A DNA stretch of 64,000 nucleotides from Candidatus Kuenenia stuttgartensis (GCA_945904015.1 CAMDPK010000010.1:17545-81544); one strand, 5' to 3'. Counted from the first letter of the stretch, positions 34,596 to 43,328 are shown. Translations and numbers: made by a program. The notes: generated by a model from the letters alone, not told the origin.

Positions 34596-34675
34596 TGGCA
34601 GAACAATGGGGGCAGAACGATGGACTCAATAGTTTCGTTCGGTGTCTTCATCGTTCTGCCCCCATCGTTCTGCCA
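34596..34675. repeat. Inverted repeat in the gntP-dehydrogenase divergent gap
   Basis: Arms 34596-34622 and 34649-34675 are inverted copies with one mismatch in 27 bp (TGGCAGAACAATGGGGGCAG and its complement), spacer 26 bp. A third, diverged copy of the arm at 34754-34780 (about 22 of 27 matches) ends on the start codons of the dehydrogenase gene. Confidence 0.85.
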
Positions 34676-34774
34676 TTTGGCTTCCCAATTCGCGACCGCG
34701 TTGATGTTTCGCGGAGTACGGGGAATACTCGGAGTATGACCGAATCGGGCGGTTGGCAGAATGATGGGGGCCGA

Positions 34775-36244
34775 ATGATGAGCGTGCCTGTGCTGGTTGG
34801 AGAACGGTGGGTCGTGCCGACTGTTTCGGCATGGGGGTCCGTCTTCAATCCGTCCCTCGGCGAAGAGATCGCTCGTGTGCCGATGTGCGGAGCGGCCGAG
34901 GTTGAAGTCGCGGTTCAAGCGGCGGCAGCGGCTTTCACGACTTGGTCGAAGACAGCCGCTCCGGCGCGAGCTGCGAAGATGTTCGCGTTCAAGGCGCAGC
35001 TCGAATCGCACTTCGAGGAACTCGCCGCACTGATCACTCGTGAAAACGGCAAGACGTTGGAGGAGGCTCGCGGCGACGTGCGGCGCGGGATCGAAGTCGT
35101 CGATTTCGCCTGCGGGATTTCGCACCTTTGCAAGGGAGAAACTCTGCCGCAGGTCGCGGACGGCATCGACGGCGTGACGATGCGAGAACCGATCGGTGTC
35201 TGCGCCGGCATCACGCCGTTCAACTTTCCGGCGATGGTCCCGCTGTGGATGTTTCCGATTGCGATCGCCTGCGGCAACACATTCATTTTGAAACCGAGTG
35301 AGAAGGTTCCGCTGACGGCCGTGCGTTTGGCAGAATTGTTTCTCGAAGCGGGACTGCCTCCGGGCGTGTTGAACATCGTGCACGGCGGTCGCGAGGCAGT
35401 CGATGCGTTGCTGGAGCATCCTGGCATCGCGGCGATCAGCTTTGTCGGTTCGACCCGCGTCGCCGAGCATGTCTACGTCATTGGCTGCCGGCACGGGAAG
35501 CGAGTGCAAGCTGCGGGCGGCGCGAAAAACGTGATGATCGTGATGCCCGATGCGGACCTCGACGCGACGACTCGCGCGATCATGGGTGCGGCCTTCGGCT
35601 GTGCTGGGCAGCGCTGCATGGCCGGCTCGATCCTGATGGGAGTCGGCGATGCGGCACCGCAAGTGCGAGATCGACTCGCCGCCGCGATCGACAAGTTGGT
35701 GATCGGCGACACCTCAGCCAACCCCAAAGCAGACATGGGGCCAGTGATCGACTCCGCCTCACGCGAACGAATCCTGCGATCCATCGAATTGGGTGTCGCC
35801 GAAGGAGCCGCTCTGGTTCGTGGCGGCCAGCACGAGAGTCAGAGCCGTGGCTTTTTCGTTTCGCCGACACTGTTCGACCAAGCCAGTCCTGGCATGCACA
35901 TCGCTCGCGAGGAGATTTTCGGACCGGTGCTGACGATGCTGCGACCGCGTGATCTCGACGAAGCGATCGCCTGGGCGAATCGGAATCCGTACGGAAACGG
36001 CGCGGTGATCTTCACCAACAGCGGCGGAGCGGCTCGGCAGTTCGCTCGCGAAGTGCAGTGCGGCATGGTCGGCGTGAACGTCGGCGTGCCGGCTCCGATG
36101 GCGGCGTTCGCGTTCTCCGGTTGGAACCGCTCGTTCTTCGGCGACCTGCATGTGCAAGGAATCGAAGGGGTGATGTTCTACACGCGGCAAAAGATTGTGC
36201 TGTCGCGCTGGGACAATGCGTATCGACGAACGCAAGGTTGGTAG
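34775..36244 (+). CDS. mmsA: CoA-acylating methylmalonate-semialdehyde dehydrogenase
   Basis: A 489-residue aldehyde dehydrogenase of the MMSDH/KGSADH-like subgroup that oxidises (methyl)malonate semialdehyde to acetyl- or propionyl-CoA. Family marks are NPSLGEEIARVPM near the N-terminus, PIGVCAGITPFNFPAMVPLW (about 139-158), SFVGSTRVAEHVY, HGKRVQAAGGAKN (about 240-252), with the catalytic Cys in GCAGQRCMAG (about 274-283) and EEIFGPVLTMLRP near the end. The ATG at 34775 (a second ATG follows at once) lies within a repeat arm, and a GGGGG stretch of that arm acts as ribosome-binding site. An earlier in-frame ATG at 34736 exists. The TAG stop is supplied by the GTAG head of the inverted repeat that follows. 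Confidence 0.9.
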   Translation: MMSVPVLVGERWVVPTVSAWGSVFNPSLGEEIARVPMCGAAEVEVAVQAAAAAFTTWSKTAAPARAAKMFAFKAQLESHFEELAALITRENGKTLEEARGDVRRGIEVVDFACGISHLCKGETLPQVADGIDGVTMREPIGVCAGITPFNFPAMVPLWMFPIAIACGNTFILKPSEKVPLTAVRLAELFLEAGLPPGVLNIVHGGREAVDALLEHPGIAAISFVGSTRVAEHVYVIGCRHGKRVQAAGGAKNVMIVMPDADLDATTRAIMGAAFGCAGQRCMAGSILMGVGDAAPQVRDRLAAAIDKLVIGDTSANPKADMGPVIDSASRERILRSIELGVAEGAALVRGGQHESQSRGFFVSPTLFDQASPGMHIAREEIFGPVLTMLRPRDLDEAIAWANRNPYGNGAVIFTNSGGAARQFAREVQCGMVGVNVGVPAPMAAFAFSGWNRSFFGDLHVQGIEGVMFYTRQKIVLSRWDNAYRRTQGW

Positions 36245-36305
36245 CCACGTTCGCCAGAACGTGGGATTTGCGCAGCGTTCCCCACGTTCTGGCGAACGTG
36301 GCTAC
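36241..36305. repeat. GTAG-headed inverted repeat pair supplying the mmsA stop
   Basis: Arms 36241-36265 and 36281-36305 are perfect 25-bp inverted copies. Each is GTAG plus a hairpin (CCACGTTC-GCCA-GAACGTGG). The mmsA stop TAG is bases 36242-36244 of the left GTAG. It lies between mmsA and the alcohol dehydrogenase. Confidence 0.92.
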
Positions 36306-36341
36306 GTTGTGATCGAAAATATTTCTGACAAGGCCAATCCA

Positions 36342-37511
36342 ATGCTGACGGCGTTCGGTGCCTTCCATGTTCCTGCGACCATCCTGATCGGTGGCGGTGC
36401 GCGGCGCGAGCTGGTTGCTCAACTGCAACGGTTCCTGATTCAGCGAGTGCTGCTGGTCACGGACACCGGCATGATGCAGCTTGGGCCGGTGCGTGAGATC
36501 GTGGCGGTGCTCGATGACGCGGGCATCTCGGCCACGATCTTCGACGGCGTGCAGCCGGACCCGACCGACAGGAATGTGGCTGACGGATTGGCTCGGTATC
36601 GTTCGGAAGGCTGCCAAGCGCTCGTCGCGGTTGGTGGTGGATCCCCCATCGACGCGGCAAAAGCAATCAACGTGCTGACGGCGAACTCGCCGCCGCTGAG
36701 CCAATACGCGGGGTATCACAAGATTCCGCGAGCGGGTGCTCCGCTGATCGCGATCCCGACGACGGCCGGCACCGGCAGCGAAGCCACCAAAGTCGCGGTC
36801 ATCACTGACACCGAGCGGGACGTGAAGTTGATGATCCTGAGCGTCCACTTGCTGCCGACGATCGCGCTGGTTGATTACGAACTGACGCTGACGATGCCGT
36901 CTTCGCTCACGGCGGCCGTCGGTGTGGACACACTGACTCACGGGATCGAGGCGTTCGTTTCGCGCAAGGCCAACGGCATGACCGATCCGCTCGCGCTGTC
37001 GTGCATCGAACTGGTCGCAAAACATCTGCGGACGGCGTATCACGAACCGAACAATCACGAGGCTCGTGCGGGCATGATGCTGGCGGCGTGTCAGGGAGGC
37101 ATGGCGTTCGCCAACAGCAGCGTTTGTTTGGTGCATGGCATGAGCCGTCCGATCGGCGCGGTGTTCCATGTGCCACACGGCTTGTCGAATGCAGTCTTGT
37201 TGCCGACGGTCACACAATTCTCGTGGCGTGCGAGCGTGGAGCGATACGCGAAGGTCGCCAGGCTGCTCGGCTGCTGTCCAATTCAGACACCCGACGAGAC
37301 TGCGGTCGAGTCGCTCGTCGCAGGCTTGCAGCAGCTCAACGCCGATCTCAACGTGCCTCGATTGCGGGATTGTCGCGGCGTGGAAGAGGCTCGATTCCGA
37401 ACGCTGCTCTCCAAGATGGCCGCCGATGCGCTCGCCTCCGGCAGTCCGCAAAACAATCCGCGAGTGCCGACGGCCGAGGAGATCGTGACCCTGTACGAAG
37501 CGGCTTGGTAA
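36342..37511 (+). CDS. Iron-containing alcohol dehydrogenase
   Basis: A 389-residue group III (Fe-dependent) NAD(P) alcohol dehydrogenase. The cofactor motif is VAVGGGSPIDAAKAIN (about 96-111), followed by the family IPTTAGTGSEATKVAVITD (about 136-154). Metal ligands are the Asp in LVDYELT (about 179) and the histidines in GVDTLTHGIEAF, CLVHGMSRPIG and FHVPHGLSNA. I use the ATG at 36342 (AAGG upstream); a GTG at 36309 is possible. It probably interconverts a hydroxy-acid or alcohol and the aldehyde used by the dehydrogenase encoded 97 bp upstream. Co-directional with that gene, but the GTAG repeat between them may reduce read-through. Confidence 0.9.
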   Translation: MLTAFGAFHVPATILIGGGARRELVAQLQRFLIQRVLLVTDTGMMQLGPVREIVAVLDDAGISATIFDGVQPDPTDRNVADGLARYRSEGCQALVAVGGGSPIDAAKAINVLTANSPPLSQYAGYHKIPRAGAPLIAIPTTAGTGSEATKVAVITDTERDVKLMILSVHLLPTIALVDYELTLTMPSSLTAAVGVDTLTHGIEAFVSRKANGMTDPLALSCIELVAKHLRTAYHEPNNHEARAGMMLAACQGGMAFANSSVCLVHGMSRPIGAVFHVPHGLSNAVLLPTVTQFSWRASVERYAKVARLLGCCPIQTPDETAVESLVAGLQQLNADLNVPRLRDCRGVEEARFRTLLSKMAADALASGSPQNNPRVPTAEEIVTLYEAAW

Positions 37512-37700
37512 CTGTCATGTCGCGGGGGTGGCGGATCCTTTGGGGAACTTTAATGGCCCAGAATCGGTCCATTCGTCACAAACGTTGTCGAGTTCCGATG
37601 GGAGCCTTCTCGCCCCCGCGCTCGCAAGACACTTCCGCGAACTCGTGGTATTCTGCCTTCGATGGTTCCAATCACTTCAGCAAAACGGAATTGAGTTTCC

Positions 37701-40247
37701 ATGTTTCCGACCTGTCCCGCGTGCAAACAATCGGTCCTGGATGACGATGTCGAGAACTGTCCGTTCTGCGGCGCGAACATGAAAACCGGAAAAGGGGGCG
37801 GCCAAGTCGCCGCTCCGAAGGCAACGCCGAAGCCGGTCGCCAAAGAACGGTCGGGCGTACCGAGTACTCCCGCAGCCGCGGCCCCGACCGCCAAGGCGGC
37901 TCCCGCCAAGTCGGCCCCTGCCGCGAGCAAAGACGACGACGATGATCCGTTCGGCGTCGATGCTGCGTCGAACAGCCGGGCGATTCCGCTGTCGCCGCGT
38001 CCTGCCAAGGGCAAGACCGTGCGGCTCATTTGCCCGATGTGCGAGACACCGGGCTTCGCGGCCAACGATGCGGCAGGCAAAGAAGTGAAGTGCTGCAACG
38101 AGAAATGTGCGCTGCCCATTTTCACGGCTCCGAAGAGTGGCGGACCGAGCTCGTCATCCGATCCTCGAACTCACGCGACTCCGATCGCGACGGCCGCTCC
38201 GCCCTCTGCGAAGAAAACATCACCGGCGATGATTCTGACGGCGGTCAGCATGTTGGCCGTGGCTGGCGGCAGCCTGTGGTACTTCGTGTTCAGCGAGCCG
38301 GCCGGGATCAAACCTCCGCCCGCGGCACCTCAGACCGGCGGTCAGTTGCCGATTGCGAGCGTGCCCAATGCGACTACGGAAAAAGAAGACGAGAAAAAAA
38401 AGGCGGCCAAGTCCAAACCGCGTGGCGAAGAATTGCGAGCGGCCATTCTGTCAGTCCTCGTCGATTTGGCTCGCGTGACGGAGAGGAACCGCAGCAAGCA
38501 TTTCTGCCGCCGATTGACCGCGGAAGCTTACGTTGAGGCTGGCGATCTCAAAGCCGCTCGTGAGAACATTGATCAGTTGCTGAACCTCGCACAGAAGCTG
38601 CCGTACCATCAGGTTTCGCCGTTGACTCAGATCGCCTGGCGTGAATTGACGCTGGGCAACGCCGACGAAGCTAAGGCCGCGCTCGAAGCCGCTTGGAAGA
38701 CAGCTCCAGAGCTGCCAGTGGGCCGACACACGTTTGATGCGACGACGGACTTGGCGGCGGCGCTCTTCGTCAGCGGACGCGCCGCTGACGCGCAAAGCCT
38801 GATGAAAAAAGAAAACATGCTGCCGTCGGGATCGAGCGGATCATTGGCCGGCCTCTCCCGCCGAGCACGATTGACTCGCTCGTTCGATTTGGACGAGGCG
38901 GCGGCATCGCTGCCGATCATCCCCTGGAAATCGCCGCAGTGGATCGTGACGACGATCACGTTGGTCCTGCGCGGTCATCCGGACAAGGGGGTGGAGTGGC
39001 TGAAATTCGCCCCGGATGCTCAGACCAAAGCCGAGTGCTGGGCGGCCTGGGGAGACGCCGTGGTCGCCTCGCCGAACTCGGCGGCCGCGAGCAAAGACGA
39101 CTCGATCACGGCTGCGGTACGCGACGAATCACTCGCTACACAGGCTCAAGTTTGGGCGCGAGTCGCTGTGGGCCGTTTGACGATCAAGCAAAACGAGGCC
39201 GCGAATCGCGCAATCGCGAACGCGGCGACAGCGATGACCTCGATCCCACTTCCGCAGAATTTCGTCATTCCCGAAATGAAGGAGATGCAGAAGTTGGACC
39301 TCTCCGACGCGGTCGCGCCGAAATTGAACGCGATCGCAGCGGCGGAGGTGGCTCGCGCACAGACGCTGCTCGGCCAGACGCAACCGGCAACGGAATCGCT
39401 GGCCGCTGCGATGCAGCATCTACGCGGGCACGCGCCCAGTCCGTTCGTGGCAAGCCGGCTGTTCGAGGCGACCTCACGCGACGTCAATGCGGTCAAAGCG
39501 CAGTTGAAGTCCGCCTTGAACTTGAGAACTGACGACAAGGTCGTGCAGGCCTTGACGACCTACCGCGCGAAGTGCCGCTTGATGTTCGATGCCGCGAACG
39601 CGAGGTTCGCTCTGCAAACGGAATTGCTGAAGGCGGCGGTCGATTGGCCGCTGCTCGATGCCGTTTGGAACGAAGCGACCGCTCACTCGGGAGACAGCAC
39701 TCCGCCGGAAGCTCGCGAGGATTTTCTCAAGACCAACTTGTCCGTGCGTCTCGGCCAAAGGCTGCGCGCGGCGGGTGAGATCGAGCAAGCTCGGCAATGC
39801 GAGAATGCGGTCACGACCGGTGAGCTGACTGACGCTCGCGACGCGCTGCAACGCGAGACCGCCAACGCGGCCCAAAAGAAAGACGTGAACGTGAACAGCC
39901 TCGCCCACAAGCTCGAAACCTATCAACCGGCGAAAGCCGACGGTGGGAAAGTCTCGACCGAAGACACCGACTGGCCGTTGCTCTGGGGATTACGGTTGGC
40001 GTGTCGCCTGGCCAAAGCGGGACAGACCGAACAGGCTTTCGATCTCGTCAGCAGCTTCAAAACCGAGATGCTGTGGCGTGAGGAAGGCTTTGAAATGCTT
40101 GCCGCGATCATCGCGAAAGACCCCGCCGCCGCTGAGCCAATCTGGAAGAAGTACCGCCCCAGTTTGATGTCGCCCACCGAAAAGATCGCCATCTTCCGCG
40201 GCCTTTGCGCTGGTTTGTCAGCGTCGTTGACAACCGCCAAGCCGTAG
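37701..40247 (+). CDS. Membrane protein with two zinc ribbons and a repeat-rich exterior
   Basis: An 848-residue protein. The N-terminus is a zinc ribbon (CPACKQ...CPFC, residues 5-23), followed by an Ala/Pro/Lys-rich linker, a second Cys cluster (CPMCETPG ... CCNEKC, about 112-135) and a single membrane helix (MILTAVSMLAVAGGSLWYFVF, about 177-197). The long rest is alpha-helical with TPR-like pairs, such as EAYVEAGDLKAARENIDQLL (about 275-294) and LTLGNADEAKAALEAAWKTA. The topology suggests a cytoplasmic zinc-ribbon head and an extracytoplasmic helical-repeat domain, a build common among uncharacterised planctomycete proteins. Function unknown. No operon partner is evident. Confidence 0.75.
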   Translation: MFPTCPACKQSVLDDDVENCPFCGANMKTGKGGGQVAAPKATPKPVAKERSGVPSTPAAAAPTAKAAPAKSAPAASKDDDDDPFGVDAASNSRAIPLSPRPAKGKTVRLICPMCETPGFAANDAAGKEVKCCNEKCALPIFTAPKSGGPSSSSDPRTHATPIATAAPPSAKKTSPAMILTAVSMLAVAGGSLWYFVFSEPAGIKPPPAAPQTGGQLPIASVPNATTEKEDEKKKAAKSKPRGEELRAAILSVLVDLARVTERNRSKHFCRRLTAEAYVEAGDLKAARENIDQLLNLAQKLPYHQVSPLTQIAWRELTLGNADEAKAALEAAWKTAPELPVGRHTFDATTDLAAALFVSGRAADAQSLMKKENMLPSGSSGSLAGLSRRARLTRSFDLDEAAASLPIIPWKSPQWIVTTITLVLRGHPDKGVEWLKFAPDAQTKAECWAAWGDAVVASPNSAAASKDDSITAAVRDESLATQAQVWARVAVGRLTIKQNEAANRAIANAATAMTSIPLPQNFVIPEMKEMQKLDLSDAVAPKLNAIAAAEVARAQTLLGQTQPATESLAAAMQHLRGHAPSPFVASRLFEATSRDVNAVKAQLKSALNLRTDDKVVQALTTYRAKCRLMFDAANARFALQTELLKAAVDWPLLDAVWNEATAHSGDSTPPEAREDFLKTNLSVRLGQRLRAAGEIEQARQCENAVTTGELTDARDALQRETANAAQKKDVNVNSLAHKLETYQPAKADGGKVSTEDTDWPLLWGLRLACRLAKAGQTEQAFDLVSSFKTEMLWREEGFEMLAAIIAKDPAAAEPIWKKYRPSLMSPTEKIAIFRGLCAGLSASLTTAKP

Positions 40248-40277
40248 GCAGCGAAGCCGTTCCACCGGAATGCAAAA

Positions 40278-40892
40278 TCACGACCGCGGCTTCTGCCAAT
40301 ACTCCGGTGGTGTGAAGATGTCGGCCACGGCGATGCGGAAGTCAGGCAGAATCGGCTGAGCAGTCGCTGCGTGCCGCCACGAAAGGTTACCGCTGAGCGT
40401 CTCGTGTTCGCGAGCCGCCTGGTTCGCGTAGCCGGGGCGAATCGTATGCACCGCTTTGTCATTGGGATCGACGATCCACAAAACTTCCACACCCCAGTTC
40501 GTGTACTCGAACACGCGGTCGTTCAGTGACCAGCGGCGGTCATTCGAGGACATGACTTCGACAACCAGCGCCGGCCGAGTGTCGGTGATGACCTTGTCGG
40601 TCTCGGCGAACAACTCGCCGCCGAGGAAATAGCTGATGGCAGGAAACCGAACTGTGTCGGGATTACGGCTCACGATCAGCCCCAAATCGAAGCAAGGGTA
40701 GCCTTCCCGATGCACATTCAAATAGCCGGCCAACGCCTTCGACAAATTCAAGACCGCGACGCGATGCTCCTCTTCCGGAGGACTCAGAATTTCGACGCGG
40801 CCGCGCACCAACTCGACCCATTGCCCGCCATCGGGAAGGTCATAGCGCGCGTCGTCAAATGATTCCGCACTCAAACGGGCAACGTCGATCAT
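40278..40892 (-). CDS. Uma2 family putative endonuclease (DUF820)
   Basis: A 204-residue protein from the ATG at 40892. The open frame extends much further upstream, but that part overlaps the GNAT gene on the other strand and has no Uma2 features. The core has WVELVRGRVEILSPPEEEHR (about 25-44), RFPAISYFLGGELF, TDTRPALVVEVMSSNDRR (about 101-118, with the motif E-V) and EVLWIVDPNDKAVHTI (about 133-148). The fold is that of PD-(D/E)XK nucleases, and the role is unknown. It differs in many positions from the copy at 20821-21465, so the two are not a recent duplication. Confidence 0.82.
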   Translation of the reverse strand: MIDVARLSAESFDDARYDLPDGGQWVELVRGRVEILSPPEEEHRVAVLNLSKALAGYLNVHREGYPCFDLGLIVSRNPDTVRFPAISYFLGGELFAETDKVITDTRPALVVEVMSSNDRRWSLNDRVFEYTNWGVEVLWIVDPNDKAVHTIRPGYANQAAREHETLSGNLSWRHAATAQPILPDFRIAVADIFTPPEYWQKPRS

Positions 40893-40963
40893 GGCAAGGC
40901 GGTGGCTCGTGGTCCGTGGCTGCGATCTAACGGGAGAGGATGATACGCTGTGCCGTTCTGCAA

Positions 40964-40984
40964 ACAACGGACAACGGACAACGG
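40964..40984. repeat. Short tandem repeat ACAACGG x3
   Basis: Three exact copies of a 7-mer directly upstream of the GNAT start codon (14 bp before the ATG at 40998). Confidence 0.8.
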
Positions 40985-40997
40985 ACCAACCCGCACC

Positions 40998-41465
40998 ATG
41001 CTCATCCGCCCCTTCCGCCCTGACGACTTGCCAACCCTGAAGCGGATCACCGTCTCCGCGTTCGACGGCGTGTCGATTGACCAGGGGATGCAGAAACTCT
41101 TCGGACCAATCCACGGCCACGACTGGCAATGGCGGAAGGCTCGGCATTTGGACGAAGACGCCGCTCGCGAACCGAGCGGCATCTTCGTCGCGGAAATCGA
41201 CGGTCGAATCGTCGGCTGCGTCACGACGTGGCAAGATCGCGAGGCGGGGATCGGCCATATCCCCAACCTCGCGCTGGAAGCCGACAGCCGAGGCCAAGGC
41301 TTGGGCCGCAAGCTGATCGAGTTCGCCTTGCAGCACTTCCGCGATTGCGGCCTGACTCACGCCAAGATCGAAACGCTGGCACAAAACGCGGTCGGCGAGC
41401 ACCTCTACACGTCGCTCGGTTTCCGCGAGGTCGCCCGGCAGATTCACTTTGTCGCTGAGTTGTGA
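40998..41465 (+). CDS. GNAT family N-acetyltransferase
   Basis: A 155-residue acetyltransferase that transfers an acetyl group from acetyl-CoA to an amine. It opens MLIRPFRPDDLPTLKRI, typical of RimI-like GNATs. The acetyl-CoA pyrophosphate-binding loop is EADSRGQGLGRKLIEFAL (about 94-111), and the terminal part has AVGEHLYTSLGFREVARQIHF. The start at 40998 follows a CAACGG-rich stretch, and an earlier in-frame ATG at 40950 lies in that repeat. Substrate unknown. It is divergent from the Uma2 gene (105 bp) and ends next to a GTAG-type inverted repeat. Confidence 0.88.
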   Translation: MLIRPFRPDDLPTLKRITVSAFDGVSIDQGMQKLFGPIHGHDWQWRKARHLDEDAAREPSGIFVAEIDGRIVGCVTTWQDREAGIGHIPNLALEADSRGQGLGRKLIEFALQHFRDCGLTHAKIETLAQNAVGEHLYTSLGFREVARQIHFVAEL

Positions 41466-41470
41466 AAGTT

Positions 41471-41520
41471 GTAAGTTGGGCACTCCTGCCCGACCGGACG
41501 GGCAAGAGTGCCCATCCTAC
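41471..41520. repeat. Inverted repeat between GNAT and NIPSNAP genes
   Basis: Arms 41471-41492 and 41499-41520, about three mismatches in 22 bp. The right arm on the minus strand is GTAG-headed; the left head has become GTAA. The NIPSNAP stop TGA directly abuts the GTAG. It fills the whole convergent gap. Confidence 0.78.
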
Positions 41521-41955
41521 TCACGGCTTCGGTGAGTACTCCGTCGCCTTCATGTAAACCGCTTCGACCTTGGCCACGATCTTGCCGTCCTTCTCCGATT
41601 CATCACGAGCCTTGTGCCATTCCGGATCGTTGCGGAATCCGTCCCACGACTTCTTCGCCGCTTCTGGGCTGGCATGCCAGATCACGTAGATCAGCGTGTT
41701 GTTCGCGGTCTTCTCGTCGGTCGGCGTCCAATACATCACGTTCTTCATGCCATGCTTCTCGAAGAGCTTCAGCGTGTGGTTCTTGAACCGAGCATTCAGG
41801 TTCGGCAAGCGGCCTTCCAGAGTTGTGTACGTTCGCAGTTCAAAGACTCCCGGCATTTTCGGTTCCTCGCCAATGGTGATGTTCGATCGCAAGGCGACGA
41901 CGGCCAGCAACACGCTCAGCACGAGGCCCCACGCGGACAGGGAATTCAACTTCAT
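41521..41955 (-). CDS. NIPSNAP family protein, exported
   Basis: A 144-residue protein. Residues 1-30 form a signal peptide or anchor (LVLSVLLAVVAL). The remainder is a NIPSNAP ferredoxin-like domain: FELRTYTTLEGRLPNLNARF (about 38-57), FEKHGMKNVMYWTP (about 65-78) and a C-terminal helix with HASPEAAKKSWDGFRNDPEW (about 95-114). Biochemical role not established for bacterial members. It stands alone; the stop meets the GTAG repeat shared with the GNAT gene. Confidence 0.85.
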   Translation of the reverse strand: MKLNSLSAWGLVLSVLLAVVALRSNITIGEEPKMPGVFELRTYTTLEGRLPNLNARFKNHTLKLFEKHGMKNVMYWTPTDEKTANNTLIYVIWHASPEAAKKSWDGFRNDPEWHKARDESEKDGKIVAKVEAVYMKATEYSPKP

Positions 41956-42073
41956 GATGCGTCTCTCCTGGAAAATGTAGAATCTCGTCCGGCACCCTCA
42001 CCGAACGTCGGGCGGCAGCATAAGCTGATCTGAGATCGTCCGAAACTCACGACACAAGAACGAGAGACTTGCG

Positions 42074-42451
42074 ATGAGTGACCTCAGCCACAGCCAGATC
42101 AGCCAAATCGCGATCATCGTGCATGACCTCCCGAAAGCGGTTGCGTTCTATCGCGACTCGCTCGGCCTGCGGCTGCTGTTCGAGATGCCGAAGATGGCGT
42201 TCTTCGATTGCGGCGGAGTCCGGCTGATGCTCGGCATTCCGGAAAAGCCGGAGTTCGATCACCCAAGTTCGATCCTGTATTTCAAAGTCCCTGACCTCCG
42301 TGAGACGCATCAAACGCTGACCGCTCGGGGAGTCGAGTTCGTCACTCCGCCACACTTGATCGCCAAGATGCCCGACCACGAACTCTGGATGGCCTTCTTT
42401 CGCGACCTCGACGGCAATACTCTGGCGTTGATGAGCGAATTGCGTTCTTGA
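42074..42451 (+). CDS. VOC family (glyoxalase-like) protein
   Basis: A 125-residue single VOC domain, starting at an ATG with GAGA upstream. The first half has QIAIIVHDLPKAVAFYRDSLGLRLLFE (metal ligand His 17), the second half ILYFKVPDLRETHQTLTARGVEF and ends with FFRDLDGNTLALMSEL, where a glutamate would complete the metal site. Such proteins include glyoxalase I, dioxygenases and antibiotic-binding proteins; the sequence is too generic for a choice. It may be co-transcribed with the DUF2007 gene 10 bp downstream. Confidence 0.85.
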   Translation: MSDLSHSQISQIAIIVHDLPKAVAFYRDSLGLRLLFEMPKMAFFDCGGVRLMLGIPEKPEFDHPSSILYFKVPDLRETHQTLTARGVEFVTPPHLIAKMPDHELWMAFFRDLDGNTLALMSELRS

Positions 42452-42461
42452 GGAGTTTCCC

Positions 42462-42929
42462 ATGCCGACCGCCAATCTCAAATTCGTCGAAGCCTACCGA
42501 GCGGCCCATCCGATCCAGGCGCATGCCTTGCGAATGGCGTTGGAAGAGGCCGGAATCCGCGTCATCATCGAAAATGAATCGCTGCAAGGGGCAATCGGGG
42601 ATGTCCCTCCTGGCTGGTCGTCCGCTCCACGTCTGATGGTCGAGGAATCGCAACTCGCCACCGCGCGAGCGATTATCGGCCAGACGGATCACAGCGAACG
42701 TGACAGCCTCGGATTGAAGCCTCACGAGACCGCAATCACGATGACCGCCGCGACTCTGGGCCTCGTGGGAATCGCATTAGCCGCCCTGAGTCCCGAGGCG
42801 ATCGCCGTACCGGAGCAATTCGAAACAACTCGCTGCCTGGCCTGCGACGCGATCATGGCAGACTCCGAAGTCACTTGCCCGAAGTGCGGCTGGTCCTACG
42901 AGTCCGCTGACTCGGCCGATCCGCTGTAA
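42462..42929 (+). CDS. DUF2007-like protein with C-terminal zinc ribbon
   Basis: 155 residues. The N-terminal 70 resemble the DUF2007 (putative signal-transducing) domain: QAHALRMALEEAGIRVIIEN (about 19-38), then RLMVEESQLATARAII. A hydrophobic segment (about 91-107, TLGLVGIALAALSPEA) is perhaps a membrane helix. The C-terminus carries a zinc ribbon, CLACDAIM ... CPKCGW (about 124-146). Start ATG with GAGGAG 6-10 nt upstream. Ten bases after the VOC gene, so probably an operon. Function unknown. Confidence 0.8.
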   Translation: MPTANLKFVEAYRAAHPIQAHALRMALEEAGIRVIIENESLQGAIGDVPPGWSSAPRLMVEESQLATARAIIGQTDHSERDSLGLKPHETAITMTAATLGLVGIALAALSPEAIAVPEQFETTRCLACDAIMADSEVTCPKCGWSYESADSADPL

Positions 42930-42938
42930 CTGTACGGC

Positions 42939-43328
42939 TCAAGACTCGCTGATGTCCGCCATGACATACTTCTTGATGAAGAAGATTTGTGAGCCGAAGT
43001 TGGCGAGCAGACCATGCTCGATGCATGACGCTCGCAGATAACCGAGAAGCTGCGCCACATGCTCTGGTGCCGTCGCCCGAACCGCTTTCAACTCGAGGAT
43101 CAGACAACCCTCGACAAACACGTCCGCGAAATACTCGCCGAGAACCGTGGCGTCTTCGTCATAAACCGCCAATGGAAATTGCTGCTGAACATTGAGTCCG
43201 AGCTTTCTCAACCGATGCACCAAAGCGTTCTCATAAACCTTCTCCAGATGCCCCGGCCCCAGAAATTTATGAATCGCAAAACTTGTCTCACGCACGATGT
43301 CACACAATTGAAACACACGATCTTTCAT
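42939..43328 (-). CDS. GxxExxY family protein
   Basis: A 129-residue protein of the GxxExxY family, with the naming motif GPGHLEKVYENAL (about 24-36). It has a predicted PD-(D/E)XK-nuclease-like core: ADVFVEGCLILELKAV (about 68-83) with the D-x(n)-E-x-K triad (D69, E79, K81 approximately). The family is common in Planctomycetes and Bacteroidetes and has no assigned function. Converges on the DUF2007 gene with only 9 bp between stops. Confidence 0.88.
   Translation of the reverse strand: MKDRVFQLCDIVRETSFAIHKFLGPGHLEKVYENALVHRLRKLGLNVQQQFPLAVYDEDATVLGEYFADVFVEGCLILELKAVRATAPEHVAQLLGYLRASCIEHGLLANFGSQIFFIKKYVMADISES

Noticed and set aside
40893..41483. N-terminal extension of the Uma2 gene to 41483
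   Set aside because: The added part overlaps the GNAT gene antisense and carries no Uma2 features; the ATG at 40892 fits the family length.
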